Origin: Prevotella sp.
GTDB lineage: Bacteria > Bacteroidota > Bacteroidia > Bacteroidales > Bacteroidaceae
NCBI GenBank assembly: GCA_017561825.1
Contig: JAFZBK010000036.1
Span: forward strand, 1 to 64,000
Direction: 5' to 3'
Length of the DNA stretch: 64,000 bases
A model generated the notes under the pieces. It saw nothing but the letters and a program-made list of their open reading frames with translations. It did not search any database and had not been told where the DNA came from. The position numbers and the translations under genes were made by a program. Of this stretch, positions 1-9,448 are shown piece by piece (position 1 is the stretch's first letter; each line of letters begins with the position of its first letter).

Positions 1-3000
1 AATCATGCCGAGGTCTTTCTTGCGGATGCGCTTGCCCTGGGCAGCGAACTGAGCGATAGCACCAAGAGGAGTGGCCTTCGAGTCCTGACCACCTGTGTTG
101 GAGTAAACCTCAGTATCGAGCACGAGGATGTTCACGTCCTCACCAGAAGCAATCACGTGGTCGAGACCGCCGTAACCAATGTCATAAGAAGCACCGTCAC
201 CACCGATGATCCACTGTGAACGCTTCACGAGGTAGTGGTCGAGTGTCTGGAGTTCCTTGCAAACAGGACAGCCCTTGGCAGCGCTCTCAGCGATGCACTT
301 GCGGAGCTTCGGAGCAATCTCCTTGGTCTTGTCTGCATCCTCCTTGTTGTCAATCCACTCCTGAGCAAGAGCCTTATACTCATCGCTGGCATTGCCGTCG
401 ATCATCTCCTGCAGCAGCTTAGCTACGCGCTCCTTCATCTTCTTGTTACCGAGAGCCATACCGAGACCGAACTCGCAGAAGTCCTCGAACAGAGAGTTGT
501 TGAAGCAAGGACCCTGACCCTTCTCGTTCTTGGTGTAAGGAGTAGAAGGAATAGAAGCAGAGTAGATAGAAGAACAACCTGTTGCGTTGGCAATCATCTG
601 ACGATCACCGAAGAGCTGAGAGATCAGCTTCACATACGGAGTCTCACCGCAACCTGCACAAGCACCAGAGAACTCGAAGAGTGGCTGTGCGAACTGAGAG
701 TTCTTCACGTTGCTCTTGATGTCAACGAGATCCTGCTTGCTCTTCACCTCGTTCACGCAGTACTCCCACTTCTTAGCCTCGAGCTTCATGTTCTCAGCAT
801 CGGGGTTGAACGGAGCCATGGTGAGTGCCTTGCCGAGCTTCGGATTACCCGGACAGATGTCAGCACAGTTACCGCATCCCAGACAGTCGAGCACGCTTAC
901 CTGGATAGCAAAGTGCATACCTGCCATAGCCTTCGGAGCCTTCATGTCGATGGTCTTACCCTCATAGCCCTTCACTTCCTCGTCATCCATCACGAACGGA
1001 CGGATAGCTGCGTGAGGACAGATATAAGCACACTGGTTACACTGGATACAGTTGTCGATATTCCATACAGGAACGAAGGCCTCCACACCACGCTTCTCGT
1101 AGGCGGCAGTACCAACCTCCCAAGAACCGTCGGCTGTGCCGAACTTGGTGAATGCACTAACGGGCAGCAGATCACCAGCCTGAGCATTGATAGGACGAAC
1201 CACTTCCTTCACGAAGGCGGGAGCATTGTCCTGCTTCTCTGCATCATCAGGCAGGTTAGCCCATGCGGGATCAACAACGAACTGCTTGTACTCACCACCA
1301 CGGTCAACAGCAGCGTAGTTCTTATCCACCACGTCCTGACCCTTAGAGCCATAAGACTTCACGATGGCAGCCTTCATCTTCTCCACAGCGAGATCTACGG
1401 GGATCACGCCAGTAATACGGAAGAAAGCACTCTGCAGGATGGTGTTGGTACGATTACCCAGACCAATCTCCTGTGCAATCTTCGTAGCGTTGATGGTATA
1501 GACAGTGATGTTGTTCTGTGCGAAATAACGCTTTACCTTGTTAGGCATGAAGTTTGCCAACTCCTCGCCCTCGAAGATGGTGTTCAGCAGGAACGTACCG
1601 TTCTTCTGCAGACCACGGGTTACATCATACATGTGGAGGTAAGCCTGAACATGGCAAGCCACGAAGTTAGGTGTGGTTACCAGATAGGTAGAGCGGATAG
1701 GTGTATCACCGAAACGCAGGTGAGAGCAGGTGAAACCTCCCGACTTCTTTGAGTCGTAAGAGAAGTAAGCCTGACAGTACTTGTCGGTGTTGTCACCAAT
1801 AATCTTCACTGAGTTCTTGTTAGCACCTACGGTACCATCAGCACCCAGACCGAAGAACTTAGCCTGGAACATGCCAGCGCCACCCAGTGCAATCTCCTCA
1901 ACGGCAGGCAGAGAAGTGAAGGTCACGTCATCTACGATACCGATGGTGAAGTGATTCTTGGGCTCGGGCATAGCGAGGTTGTTGAACACGCTGATGATCT
2001 GAGCGGGAGTGGTGTCGTGAGAACCAAGACCGTAACGACCACCAACGATCAACGGACGATCATCTACCTCATAGTATGCATCCTTCACGTCGAGGTACAG
2101 CGGCTCACCGTTAGCACCGGGCTCCTTTGTACGATCCAGCACAGCAATGCGCTTCACGCTCTTGGGAACAGAAGCGAGCAGGTGCTTCACTGAGAACGGA
2201 CGATAGAGGTGAACAGAGATCATACCCACCTTCTGACCATTAGCGTTCAGGTAGTCGATAGCCTCGCGGGCAGCATCAGTAGCAGAACCCATGAGGATGA
2301 TCATGCGGTCAGCATCCTCAGCTCCGTAGTAAGAGAAGAGGTGATACTCACGACCAGTGATCTTGCTGATCTCACCCAGGTACTTCTCTACTACTTCAGG
2401 TACTGAATCGTAGTAGGGGTTACAAGCCTCACGGTGTGTGAAGAATGTCTCGGGGTTCTCGGCGGTACCACGAGTGATAGGACGCTCAGGTGACATAGCA
2501 CGGTCGCGGAAGCGCTTGATATACTCTTCCTTTACCAAAGGACGGATATCCTCCTGGTCCATCAACTCAATCTTGTGATACTCATGAGAGGTGCGGAAGC
2601 CGTCGAAGAAGTTCACGAACGGTACGCAAGTCTCGAGGGTTGCCAGGTGAGCCACAGCGGTGAGGTCCATCACCTCCTGTACACCACCTTCGCAAAGCAT
2701 GGCGAAACCAGTCTGACGGCAAGCCATCACATCCTGGTGGTCACCGAAGATACACAGAGAATGAGAAGCCAGGGTACGGGCAGATACATCGAATACGGTG
2801 GGGATGAGCTCACCGGCGATCTTGTACATGTTGGGGATCATCAGGAGCAGACCCTGAGAAGCCGTGAATGTAGTCGTCAGGGCACCAGCCTGCAGTGATC
2901 CGTGAACGGCACCAGCGGCACCGGCCTCTGACTGCATCTCCTGAACCGTGACGTTCTGCCCCCAGAGGTTCTTGCGTCCCTTGGCAGCCCACTCATCAAC

Positions 3001-3123
3001 GTGCTCCGCCATGGGTGATGACGGGGTGATGGGGTAGATAGCAGCTACTTCTGAGAACATATAGCTCACATGAGCAGCAGCCTCGTTACCATCACAAGTA
3101 ATAAATTTCTTTTCTTTAGCCAT
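1..3123 (-). CDS. nifJ: Pyruvate:ferredoxin (flavodoxin) oxidoreductase, C-terminus beyond window
   Basis: Oxidative decarboxylation of pyruvate to acetyl-CoA and CO2 with reduction of ferredoxin; a cytosolic TPP and iron-sulfur enzyme of anaerobes. 1041 codons are present from the ATG at 3123 and the frame is still open at base 1; family members are about 1170-1200 residues, so roughly 130-160 are missing. Visible in order: N-terminal pyrimidine-binding domain with ITPSSPMAEHVDEWA; two ferredoxin-type clusters near residues 690-750 (CIQCNQCAYICP and CLGCGNCADICPGNP); CAGCGETPY near residue 825; and the TPP signature GDGASYDIGYGG near 970, followed by NTGGQDSKATP. The start is set by the typical MAKEKKFITCDGNEAAAH beginning. 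No promoter of the local type is seen in the 62 bp upstream, so it may be co-transcribed with the ATPase gene before it. Confidence 0.96.
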   Translation of the reverse strand, partial: MAKEKKFITCDGNEAAAHVSYMFSEVAAIYPITPSSPMAEHVDEWAAKGRKNLWGQNVTVQEMQSEAGAAGAVHGSLQAGALTTTFTASQGLLLMIPNMYKIAGELIPTVFDVSARTLASHSLCIFGDHQDVMACRQTGFAMLCEGGVQEVMDLTAVAHLATLETCVPFVNFFDGFRTSHEYHKIELMDQEDIRPLVKEEYIKRFRDRAMSPERPITRGTAENPETFFTHREACNPYYDSVPEVVEKYLGEISKITGREYHLFSYYGAEDADRMIILMGSATDAAREAIDYLNANGQKVGMISVHLYRPFSVKHLLASVPKSVKRIAVLDRTKEPGANGEPLYLDVKDAYYEVDDRPLIVGGRYGLGSHDTTPAQIISVFNNLAMPEPKNHFTIGIVDDVTFTSLPAVEEIALGGAGMFQAKFFGLGADGTVGANKNSVKIIGDNTDKYCQAYFSYDSKKSGGFTCSHLRFGDTPIRSTYLVTTPNFVACHVQAYLHMYDVTRGLQKNGTFLLNTIFEGEELANFMPNKVKRYFAQNNITVYTINATKIAQEIGLGNRTNTILQSAFFRITGVIPVDLAVEKMKAAIVKSYGSKGQDVVDKNYAAVDRGGEYKQFVVDPAWANLPDDAEKQDNAPAFVKEVVRPINAQAGDLLPVSAFTKFGTADGSWEVGTAAYEKRGVEAFVPVWNIDNCIQCNQCAYICPHAAIRPFVMDDEEVKGYEGKTIDMKAPKAMAGMHFAIQVSVLDCLGCGNCADICPGNPKLGKALTMAPFNPDAENMKLEAKKWEYCVNEVKSKQDLVDIKSNVKNSQFAQPLFEFSGACAGCGETPYVKLISQLFGDRQMIANATGCSSIYSASIPSTPYTKNEKGQGPCFNNSLFEDFCEFGLGMALGNKKMKERVAKLLQEMIDGNASDEYKALAQEWIDNKEDADKTKEIAPKLRKCIAESAAKGCPVCKELQTLDHYLVKRSQWIIGGDGASYDIGYGGLDHVIASGEDVNILVLDTEVYSNTGGQDSKATPLGAIAQFAAQGKRIRKKDLGMI

Positions 3124-3185
3124 AATAATTAATAATGTTAAAAACTTATTATTTCAATTCTTAATGTTCAATGTTCAATGTTCAA

Positions 3186-4373
3186 TTAGTAAAGGAATCC
3201 CAACAGCCACAACGGGATCTGGTTCTTCATGCCCACCTCAGTATTGTACCGGGCATAGATCGTATCAGGGTTGATGCGGATCTTGTTACTGCCCTCGGCA
3301 TTGCAGATCCTGAACCGTTTGTTCCCGTCAACGATGTAGTAACCGTCCTTACCTCCTAAGTTCACCGTGTGGTCCTTCCACATGGAGTTCACGAAGAAGG
3401 TCTCCATGATATCCTGTCGTTTGATCTCGATGGGGTAGATGGCATGCATCAGGTTCGTATTGTGCAACATCACCTTCACCGGCTTCTTCGGGAAATCCTG
3501 TCCTGGGGGATAGATGATGTTGATGAGACGGGCGTCGGCCAAATATTTGATGTAGTTCATCACGGTGGCACGACTGGTCTCGATGTCAATGGCCAGCTGA
3601 GAGATGTTAGGCGCCTTAGGACCCTCCACTGCCAACTGGTAGAACAGTTTCTTAATCTTTGTCAGATACTTCAGCTCAATCTGTTTGATGAGCAGGATGT
3701 CCACCTCGGTCATCATGTTCATGGTCTTGAGCAGGTTCTCCGAGTAGTTCCTGTGCTCGAGGTAGAAAGGATAGAATCCATGGTGGAGATAATCCTGGAA
3801 GAACTTCAGGGGTGACACATGGGGAAGAATCTGACGGGTGAGATGCTCATGGTCGTTGAGGATCTCGTCCAATGTGTATGGCTGGAACTGATGACCTGTC
3901 TGCAGGTTCAGGAACTCCCTGAACGAGAAACCTCTGAGGTTATAGCTCTGTACGATACCATTCAGTTCCGGGTTTTCCTCTTTCAGACGCATCACGCTGG
4001 AACCTGTGAAAACAATCTTCAGACCAGGGTACAGATCATGGCACTTACGCAGCTCATGACTCCAGTTCGGTTCTTTGAACACCTGGTCGATGAGCAGTAC
4101 CTTACCGCCGTTCTCATAAAATGCACCTGCGAAGTCAGCAATGCCTCTTCCTTGGAAATAGAAGTTGTTCATGTTGATATAGAGGCATTTGCGGTCGTGT
4201 GTGTCGAAATGTTCCTTGGCATATTGAAGTAGGAAGGTGGTCTTGCCCACACCGCGCGTACCCTTGATGCCAATCATGCGGTCGTTCCAGTCAATCTCGT
4301 CCATAAGCAGACGACGGACTGGCGCATTCACATGCTCCACCAGGTATGAGTGTGTACGAAAAAAAGCCTCCAT
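3186..4373 (-). CDS. AAA-family ATPase with DUF4143-like C-terminus
   Basis: A 395-residue protein of the large Bacteroidota ATPase group in which an N-terminal P-loop ATPase is followed by a DUF4143-type domain. Walker A is GTRGVGKTTF near residues 38-47, and a Walker B-like VLLIDQV follows about 55 residues later. GSSVMRLKE resembles a sensor-1 segment. A winged-helix-like stretch (NISQLAIDIETSRATVMNYIKYL, paraphrased from residues about 255-280) precedes the C-terminal domain. The ATG at 4373 is preferred over the in-frame TTG at 4379; a near-perfect promoter lies at 4411-4441. The cellular role of these proteins is not known. It is followed 62 bp later by nifJ, with no terminator seen between them. 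Confidence 0.85.
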   Translation of the reverse strand: MEAFFRTHSYLVEHVNAPVRRLLMDEIDWNDRMIGIKGTRGVGKTTFLLQYAKEHFDTHDRKCLYINMNNFYFQGRGIADFAGAFYENGGKVLLIDQVFKEPNWSHELRKCHDLYPGLKIVFTGSSVMRLKEENPELNGIVQSYNLRGFSFREFLNLQTGHQFQPYTLDEILNDHEHLTRQILPHVSPLKFFQDYLHHGFYPFYLEHRNYSENLLKTMNMMTEVDILLIKQIELKYLTKIKKLFYQLAVEGPKAPNISQLAIDIETSRATVMNYIKYLADARLINIIYPPGQDFPKKPVKVMLHNTNLMHAIYPIEIKRQDIMETFFVNSMWKDHTVNLGGKDGYYIVDGNKRFRICNAEGSNKIRINPDTIYARYNTEVGMKNQIPLWLLGFLY

Positions 4374-4410
4374 TTCCAATAATCCTTGAATGTTATCGCA
4401 AAATCACGTG

Positions 4411-4441
4411 CAAAGGTAACACTATTTTCGCATATTGCAAA
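4411..4441 (-). promoter_or_regulatory. Bacteroidota-type promoter for the AAA ATPase gene
   Basis: On the minus strand: TTTG (4441-4438), 19-bp spacer, TACCTTTG (4418-4411). This matches the -33 TTTG / -7 TAnnTTTG consensus. It leaves a leader of about 35 nt before the ATG at 4373. Confidence 0.75.
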
Positions 4442-4538
4442 GTCAAGATAGCAAAAACTCTATTTTTTTTGTTAATTTTATCTTGTATGTAATGATATAG
4501 AAGAAATATACTTATTTTTGCATCAGATAAGTGACAAG

Positions 4539-5594
4539 ATGGATTTACATGTTTTCAACCCCGAGCACGACATAGCGTTTGCTTTCAACCGTCGTCATCT
4601 CACCATGCCGCATGCCGCCCAGGAACTGAGGATGAACCTGGGCTGGATACCTGCTTTATGGGCTTCTGATGGGGATGCCGTCCTTGTTGATGATATTCCC
4701 TATGCCGTCAAGGCTGCTTTGCGGTGTCAGCGTAAGGCGGATGTACTGTTCGTGTCGTGGGATGATTTGTCGAAATTGCCTATTGACCACGTCAATCCTT
4801 GGGGATGGGATCTTACGTTACGTACGTCGTTGGTTGAACATGGGGTTGCAGAACAGCTGTTACCAACAGAAGACAACCTACAGGAAATACGCCAACGTTC
4901 CAGTCGGGTATCCACCATCCCCGCCATCTCCTTCCTTCGTGACGGGTTGCAGGAGCAGACCTGCGGTCATGCGCGTTACCACGAATCCTTGGATACATTG
5001 CTTGACACCCTTGCTGCGTGGCAGCGTGTGGTGCTCAAGGCTCCTTGGAGCAGCAGTGGGAGAGGGGTTCGCTATGTGGATGGTGAGATGAATCCTTCCG
5101 TCAAGGGATGGGCACAGCGGGTGATCCAGCAGCAAGGCGGTGTGATGGTCGAGCCCTATTATAACAAGGTGAAGGATTTCGGGATGGAGTTCTTCATACA
5201 TGAGAACGGGGAAGTGGAATATGCGGGCTTGTCGTTGTTCCATACCGTGAACAATGTCTATACAGGCAATCTCCTTGCGTCAGAAGAAGAAAAGAGGAAA
5301 TTTTTGGACAAATGGATTCCCGCCTCGCTGACAGATATGGTGATAGACCGTATCCGTACTTTTATTCCTACGTTGTTGCATCCCCATTATGCAGGACCCT
5401 TTGGCATTGACATGATGGTAGTAGCCCGTCACGACCAGCAAGGATACCTGTTGCATCCTTGTGTGGAGATCAACCTCAGGCGAACGATGGGACACGTTGC
5501 CTTGGCGCTGACCCCTCCGGAGGGTCATGCGCAACAGTTAATGAGTATTGAGCACAAGGTAAACTATTTCCTGAAAATCACTACTGCGGATTGA
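4539..5594 (+). CDS. ATP-grasp-like protein of unknown function
   Basis: A 351-residue cytosolic protein with no signal peptide or membrane segment. The middle shows an ATP-grasp-like nucleotide-binding stretch (VVLKAPWSSSGRGVRYV near residues 165-182). It is followed by MVEPYYNKVKDFGMEFF and a C-terminal CVEINLRRTMGHVA, where the ExN pair would coordinate Mg-ATP. These are features of carboxylate-amine/thiol ligases. The opening MDLHVFNPEHDIAFAF is characteristic of a conserved Bacteroidota protein of unknown role; the substrate cannot be told. The ATG at 4539 is chosen because the upstream in-frame TTG at 4518 lies inside a -7-like box, TATTTTTG (4513-4520). The 3' end overlaps the convergent His-rich gene by 14 bp. 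Confidence 0.7.
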   Translation: MDLHVFNPEHDIAFAFNRRHLTMPHAAQELRMNLGWIPALWASDGDAVLVDDIPYAVKAALRCQRKADVLFVSWDDLSKLPIDHVNPWGWDLTLRTSLVEHGVAEQLLPTEDNLQEIRQRSSRVSTIPAISFLRDGLQEQTCGHARYHESLDTLLDTLAAWQRVVLKAPWSSSGRGVRYVDGEMNPSVKGWAQRVIQQQGGVMVEPYYNKVKDFGMEFFIHENGEVEYAGLSLFHTVNNVYTGNLLASEEEKRKFLDKWIPASLTDMVIDRIRTFIPTLLHPHYAGPFGIDMMVVARHDQQGYLLHPCVEINLRRTMGHVALALTPPEGHAQQLMSIEHKVNYFLKITTAD

Positions 5595-5868
5595 AGAAAT
5601 ACACATAGAGACATGTCAGAACCACGATTAAAGCTACCAGACATGTAACGCGGAACAAGTATTTCTCTATTAATTTGCGTCGTTTAGCAGTCATGAGCGT
5701 GCGTTTCTTGAAACGCTCTGCACTGTCTTCGTGATGGTGATGATGGTGGTGATGATGATGCGTATGTGTAGTTTTTTGCTCCGAGACTTCTTGTCCCTGA
5801 GCATCCTGTTTAGTCTTTAGGTATTGATCATGTTCTGTAGCCATGTGTTGCTGAATCTTGAGTTTCAC
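5581..5868 (-). CDS. Small His-rich single-pass membrane protein
   Basis: 95 residues if translation starts at the GTG at 5868, or 87 from the ATG at 5844. Residues 36-47 are THTHHHHHHHHHH, a natural run of ten histidines. A basic segment follows (KKRTLMTAKRRKLIEKY), then one membrane helix at the C-terminus (about residues 71-91, rich in V, L, I). This predicts a tail-anchored inner-membrane protein with a cytosolic metal-binding-like tail; Ni, Zn or Fe handling is only a guess. I do not recognise the family. The promoter at 5873-5904 would place the transcript start at or next to the GTG. Confidence 0.65.
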   Translation of the reverse strand: MKLKIQQHMATEHDQYLKTKQDAQGQEVSEQKTTHTHHHHHHHHHHEDSAERFKKRTLMTAKRRKLIEKYLFRVTCLVALIVVLTCLYVYFFNPQ

Positions 5869-5872
5869 GCTG

Positions 5873-5904
5873 CAAATATAATCAATAGTAAGTAATTACA
5901 CAAA
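5873..5904 (-). promoter_or_regulatory. Promoter for the His-rich protein; possible leaderless GTG start
   Basis: Minus strand TTTG (5904-5901), 20-bp spacer, TATATTTG (5880-5873), an exact consensus match. Only four bases separate the box from the GTG at 5868. Confidence 0.75.
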
Positions 5905-5949
5905 TATTGCCCACAAAAAATGCAGAAATCAAGACTTTTTCGCTGAAAA

Positions 5950-6001
5950 ACAAAGAAAAGAGGTCGTGTAAAACGACTCATTATACGTTTTTACACGACC
6001 T
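5950..6001 (-). terminator. Intrinsic terminator of hppA
   Basis: Reading leftwards from hppA, a 15-bp stem is formed by 6001-5986 and 5975-5961 with one bulged base. It is followed on the minus strand by a T-rich tract (5960-5946). Confidence 0.75.
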
Positions 6002-6028
6002 CAGAATAGGGTTCTTCCTTGTGAAGAA

Positions 6029-8224
6029 TTAGATGAAGGCTACCGTCAGACCAGCCATCACGATGCTCACCATTGACATGAGCTTGATGAGGATGTTCAG
6101 TGACGGACCAGAGGTATCCTTGAAGGGATCACCCACGGTGTCACCAACGATACAAGCCTTGTGGGCAAAGCTACCCTTGCCACCGAAGGCACCTTCCTCG
6201 ATATTCTTCTTGGCATTGTCCCAAGCACCACCGGCATTGGCCATGAATACGGCAAGCGTGAATCCGCCAGCCAGACCACCTACCAAGAGGCCCAGTACAC
6301 CAGCTACACCCAGCACACAACCCACGATGATGGGGATGATGATAGCCAGGATAGACGGGAGGATCATCTCATGCTGCGCAGCACGGGTGGAGATCTCCAC
6401 GCAACGACCGTAGTCGGGAGTACCTGTTCCTTCGAGGATACCGGCAATCTCCTTGAACTGACGACGTACCTCCTGTACCATCTTCTCAGCTGCACGTCCT
6501 ACAGCCTCCATGGTCATACCACAGAACAGGAAGGCAGCCATAGCACCGATGAACGCACCCACGATCACCCTTGGATTCATCAGGTTGATCTGGAAGAAGT
6601 TCATGAAGTCGGGAATGGTAGCGCTGGAAGCGGCGATGGCATCACCTGCCACATTCGTCAGTTCCTGACCAGCACGTACCATGGCGATCTTGATCTCCTC
6701 GATGTAGGAGGCGAGCAGTGCGAGGGCGGTGAGGGCAGCAGAACCAATGGCAAAGCCCTTACCAGTAGCAGCAGTGGTGTTGCCCAGTGCGTCGAGCGCA
6801 TCAGTACGATGACGAACCTCTTCTCCCAGTGCGCACATCTCAGCGTTACCGCCGGCATTGTCGGCAATAGGACCATAAGCGTCGGTAGCCAGGGTGATGC
6901 CCAGTGTAGAGAGCATACCTACGGCAGCAATACCGATACCATAGAGACCATGAGCCAATGACTGTGATGACAACGAGAGGTCGAAGCCGTTGGCACACAT
7001 ATAGCTGAGCATGATGGCCACACCAATGGTGATAACGGGGATGCAAGTAGAGATCATACCCGTACCGATACCCTTGATAATCACCGTAGCAGCACCTGTC
7101 TGTCCTGCCTCAGAGATCTTCTTCGTCGGCTTGTAGCTGTGTGAGGTATAGTACTCTGTTGCCTGACCGATGATGACACCGGCTGCCAGACCAGAGATCA
7201 CAGAGAAGGAGAGACCCAGCCAGTTCTCGATACCTAAGAGGTAGAGAATGAAGAAGGTGGCGATAGCGATGAGAACAGCACTCACGTTCGTTCCAAGAGC
7301 GAGTGAACGGAGCAGATCTCTCATCGTAGCACCTTCCTTCGTACGTACCAGGAAGATTCCTAACAGTGAGAGGAATACGCCTACAGCGGCAATCAGCATC
7401 GGGGCGATGACAGCCTTGAGCTGTACTTCAATACCTGCGATACCAAAGGCTGCAGCACCCAGGGCAGCTGTTGAGAGGATAGAACCGCAATAACTCTCGT
7501 AGAGGTCGGCACCCATACCAGCCACGTCACCCACATTATCGCCTACGTTATCAGCAATGGTGGCGGGGTTACGTGGATCATCCTCTGGAATGTCGGCTTC
7601 TACCTTACCTACGATGTCGGCACCTACGTCGGCCGCCTTCGTGTAGATACCTCCACCAACACGGGCAAACAGCGCCTGTGTAGAAGCACCCATACCGAAG
7701 GTCAGCATGGTAGTGGTAATGGTGATGAGGGCCATCTCATCTCCTGAATAGAAGTGATTGAGTACAAGGAACCAGATGGCAATGTCGAGCAGACCGAGTC
7801 CTACCACGGTAAGACCCATCACAGCGCCGCTACGGAAGGCGATCTTCAGACCAGCGTCCATGCTCTGACGAGCAGCGTTGGCGGTACGAGCAGAAGCATA
7901 AGTGGCGGTCTTCATTCCGAAGAATCCAGCCAAACCCGAGAAGAAACCTCCCGTCAGGAAGGCGAACGGAACCCAGGGGTTCTGCACGTTCAGCCCATAA
8001 GCCATGAAGGCAAAGAGGGCACACAGTACCACGAAAACGATACATACTACTTTGTACTGCTGCTTCAAATAAGCCATAGCACCTTTACGCACATAAAGTG
8101 CAATCTCTCTCATACGAGGTGTTCCCTCGTCGGCCTTCATCATACTCTTGAAGAAGAACCACGCCATGCCGAGGGCTACAAGAGATGCGATCGGCACGAG
8201 CCAAAATACTGTAGGTATATTCAT
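6029..8224 (-). CDS. hppA: K+-dependent membrane-bound pyrophosphatase (ion pump)
   Basis: A 731-residue, roughly 16-helix inner-membrane enzyme. It hydrolyses PPi and pumps Na+ and/or H+. The signature KAADVGADIVGKVEAD sits near residue 195, followed by the acidic stretch DDPRNPATIADNVGDNVGDVAG that binds Mg-PPi. GNTTAATGKGFAIGSAALT near residue 475 carries Ala where K+-independent enzymes have Lys (GNTTK), so this should be the K+-dependent class; Bacteroides members of that class have been shown to pump both Na+ and H+. The C-terminus has the usual GDTVGDPFKDTSGPSLNIL. It lies 18 bp downstream of a phosphate-porin-like gene and probably shares its promoter. PPi made by PPDK-type reactions and biosynthesis would be its substrate. 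Confidence 0.96.
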   Translation of the reverse strand: MNIPTVFWLVPIASLVALGMAWFFFKSMMKADEGTPRMREIALYVRKGAMAYLKQQYKVVCIVFVVLCALFAFMAYGLNVQNPWVPFAFLTGGFFSGLAGFFGMKTATYASARTANAARQSMDAGLKIAFRSGAVMGLTVVGLGLLDIAIWFLVLNHFYSGDEMALITITTTMLTFGMGASTQALFARVGGGIYTKAADVGADIVGKVEADIPEDDPRNPATIADNVGDNVGDVAGMGADLYESYCGSILSTAALGAAAFGIAGIEVQLKAVIAPMLIAAVGVFLSLLGIFLVRTKEGATMRDLLRSLALGTNVSAVLIAIATFFILYLLGIENWLGLSFSVISGLAAGVIIGQATEYYTSHSYKPTKKISEAGQTGAATVIIKGIGTGMISTCIPVITIGVAIMLSYMCANGFDLSLSSQSLAHGLYGIGIAAVGMLSTLGITLATDAYGPIADNAGGNAEMCALGEEVRHRTDALDALGNTTAATGKGFAIGSAALTALALLASYIEEIKIAMVRAGQELTNVAGDAIAASSATIPDFMNFFQINLMNPRVIVGAFIGAMAAFLFCGMTMEAVGRAAEKMVQEVRRQFKEIAGILEGTGTPDYGRCVEISTRAAQHEMILPSILAIIIPIIVGCVLGVAGVLGLLVGGLAGGFTLAVFMANAGGAWDNAKKNIEEGAFGGKGSFAHKACIVGDTVGDPFKDTSGPSLNILIKLMSMVSIVMAGLTVAFI

Positions 8225-8242
8225 AGATTTTTGTAAAAAGAA

Positions 8243-9406
8243 TTAGAATCTGAAATCAAGTTCTACATCTAACAAGTTGTAGTTGTGATTGTCGGGTGCC
8301 AGATTACGGTCGTTGACATGCGAATACTCAAGGTGCATCTCGAGGTTCTTGGTGAAGAAATAGTTCAAACCGCACTCTATCTGGTTTACCGAACTGCTCC
8401 ATTCCTTTGATATACGATAGGTCTGGTAGCGAGCCTTGGCGTGGAGTTTCGATTTGATCAGCGGTACGATACCGAATGCGTACCACCCGTCGGCCTTGTC
8501 GCCTAACTCGTAGTTGATCACGTTACTGCCAATCACACCTGTTCCCCAGCCCTGCGAGTGCAAGTACTCAGCGCGGAAGGTGTATTCATTCTTGTCGTAC
8601 TCGGCAGAGAGACAGTAGCGGTTCAGGCGAACGTTGCCAGTAATAGTCCTTGCACTGTAAAAATCATAGCCCTCATATACTTGTCCGATGACCATATCTC
8701 CATGACTACCAGTCCATCCGAAGGCACCGATGCGAACGCCCTGGATAGGCATCACCCACATACCGCCGATGATATCCTTCTGGTTGTTCTTGTCGCTGCG
8801 GTTGATACCTTCGCCGTTATATACGCCCACCTGATAGTGGAGCAGCTTACGACCGTTGGCATTTGGCAGGATGTCACCCGAGAGCTGGACACCGATATCA
8901 CGTCCACCGCTGGATTTCTCTCCGGCACGGTCACCGAAGCCTGACAAACGGTTAATCACATCAGCGTAACCTCTCCATCCCTGTGTGATGGGGTGGGTGG
9001 GGTTCTCGAAGGTGAAGGCACGTTTGAACTGTCCTGCACGAATCTTAAACTCGGGGTATTTGCGCCATTCTGTGTAGAGGTCAACAAGTTGAACGGTAGG
9101 TTCGCCAGGACCCTTGGCGTTGGTGCCCTGAATCTGGGCGCGCCAGTCGAAGTCACCGATCTTACCATCGAGGATAAAACGGGCCAGACGGAGGTTGAAG
9201 GTGTTGGTCTTGGCGCCTTCCTTGTCCTGCCCTTGGTACTGCAGCATGGCGTAGCCACTGAACTTGATGTTCTTCACCCATGCTGGCACATCGTTAGTAG
9301 ATGTCTGTGAGGTATTCTGAACCTCCTCTGTTTCAGTAGTTGTTTCTGCGCTGACGGTTATGGCGAGAAAAGCCATAAGTAGCATTAGCGTGATCTTTTT
9401 AGTCAT
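8243..9406 (-). CDS. Phosphate-selective-porin-like outer membrane protein (OprO/OprP family)
   Basis: 387 residues with a signal peptide (MTKKITLMLLMAFLAITVSA, cleavage near residue 21) and many short alternating strands typical of a 16-stranded porin. It ends in the aromatic residue F (LLDVELDFRF), as outer-membrane barrels do. Features of the porin O/P family are FSGYAMLQYQ early, the FKRAFTFENPTHPITQ region and YNGEGINRSDKNNQKD. It probably admits phosphate or other anions, but selectivity cannot be judged from sequence. It is the first gene of a two-gene unit with hppA, with a strong promoter upstream (9449-9480) and a leader of about 40 nt. Confidence 0.85.
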   Translation of the reverse strand: MTKKITLMLLMAFLAITVSAETTTETEEVQNTSQTSTNDVPAWVKNIKFSGYAMLQYQGQDKEGAKTNTFNLRLARFILDGKIGDFDWRAQIQGTNAKGPGEPTVQLVDLYTEWRKYPEFKIRAGQFKRAFTFENPTHPITQGWRGYADVINRLSGFGDRAGEKSSGGRDIGVQLSGDILPNANGRKLLHYQVGVYNGEGINRSDKNNQKDIIGGMWVMPIQGVRIGAFGWTGSHGDMVIGQVYEGYDFYSARTITGNVRLNRYCLSAEYDKNEYTFRAEYLHSQGWGTGVIGSNVINYELGDKADGWYAFGIVPLIKSKLHAKARYQTYRISKEWSSSVNQIECGLNYFFTKNLEMHLEYSHVNDRNLAPDNHNYNLLDVELDFRF

Positions 9407-9448
9407 GGTGTATTCAGTTAAAGTTTATAGATGATTCGTAATTGTTTG

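Noticed and set aside
235-1752. 505-codon open frame on the plus strand
   Set aside because: It is antisense to nifJ, has no recognisable motif, and arises from the codon bias of the real gene.
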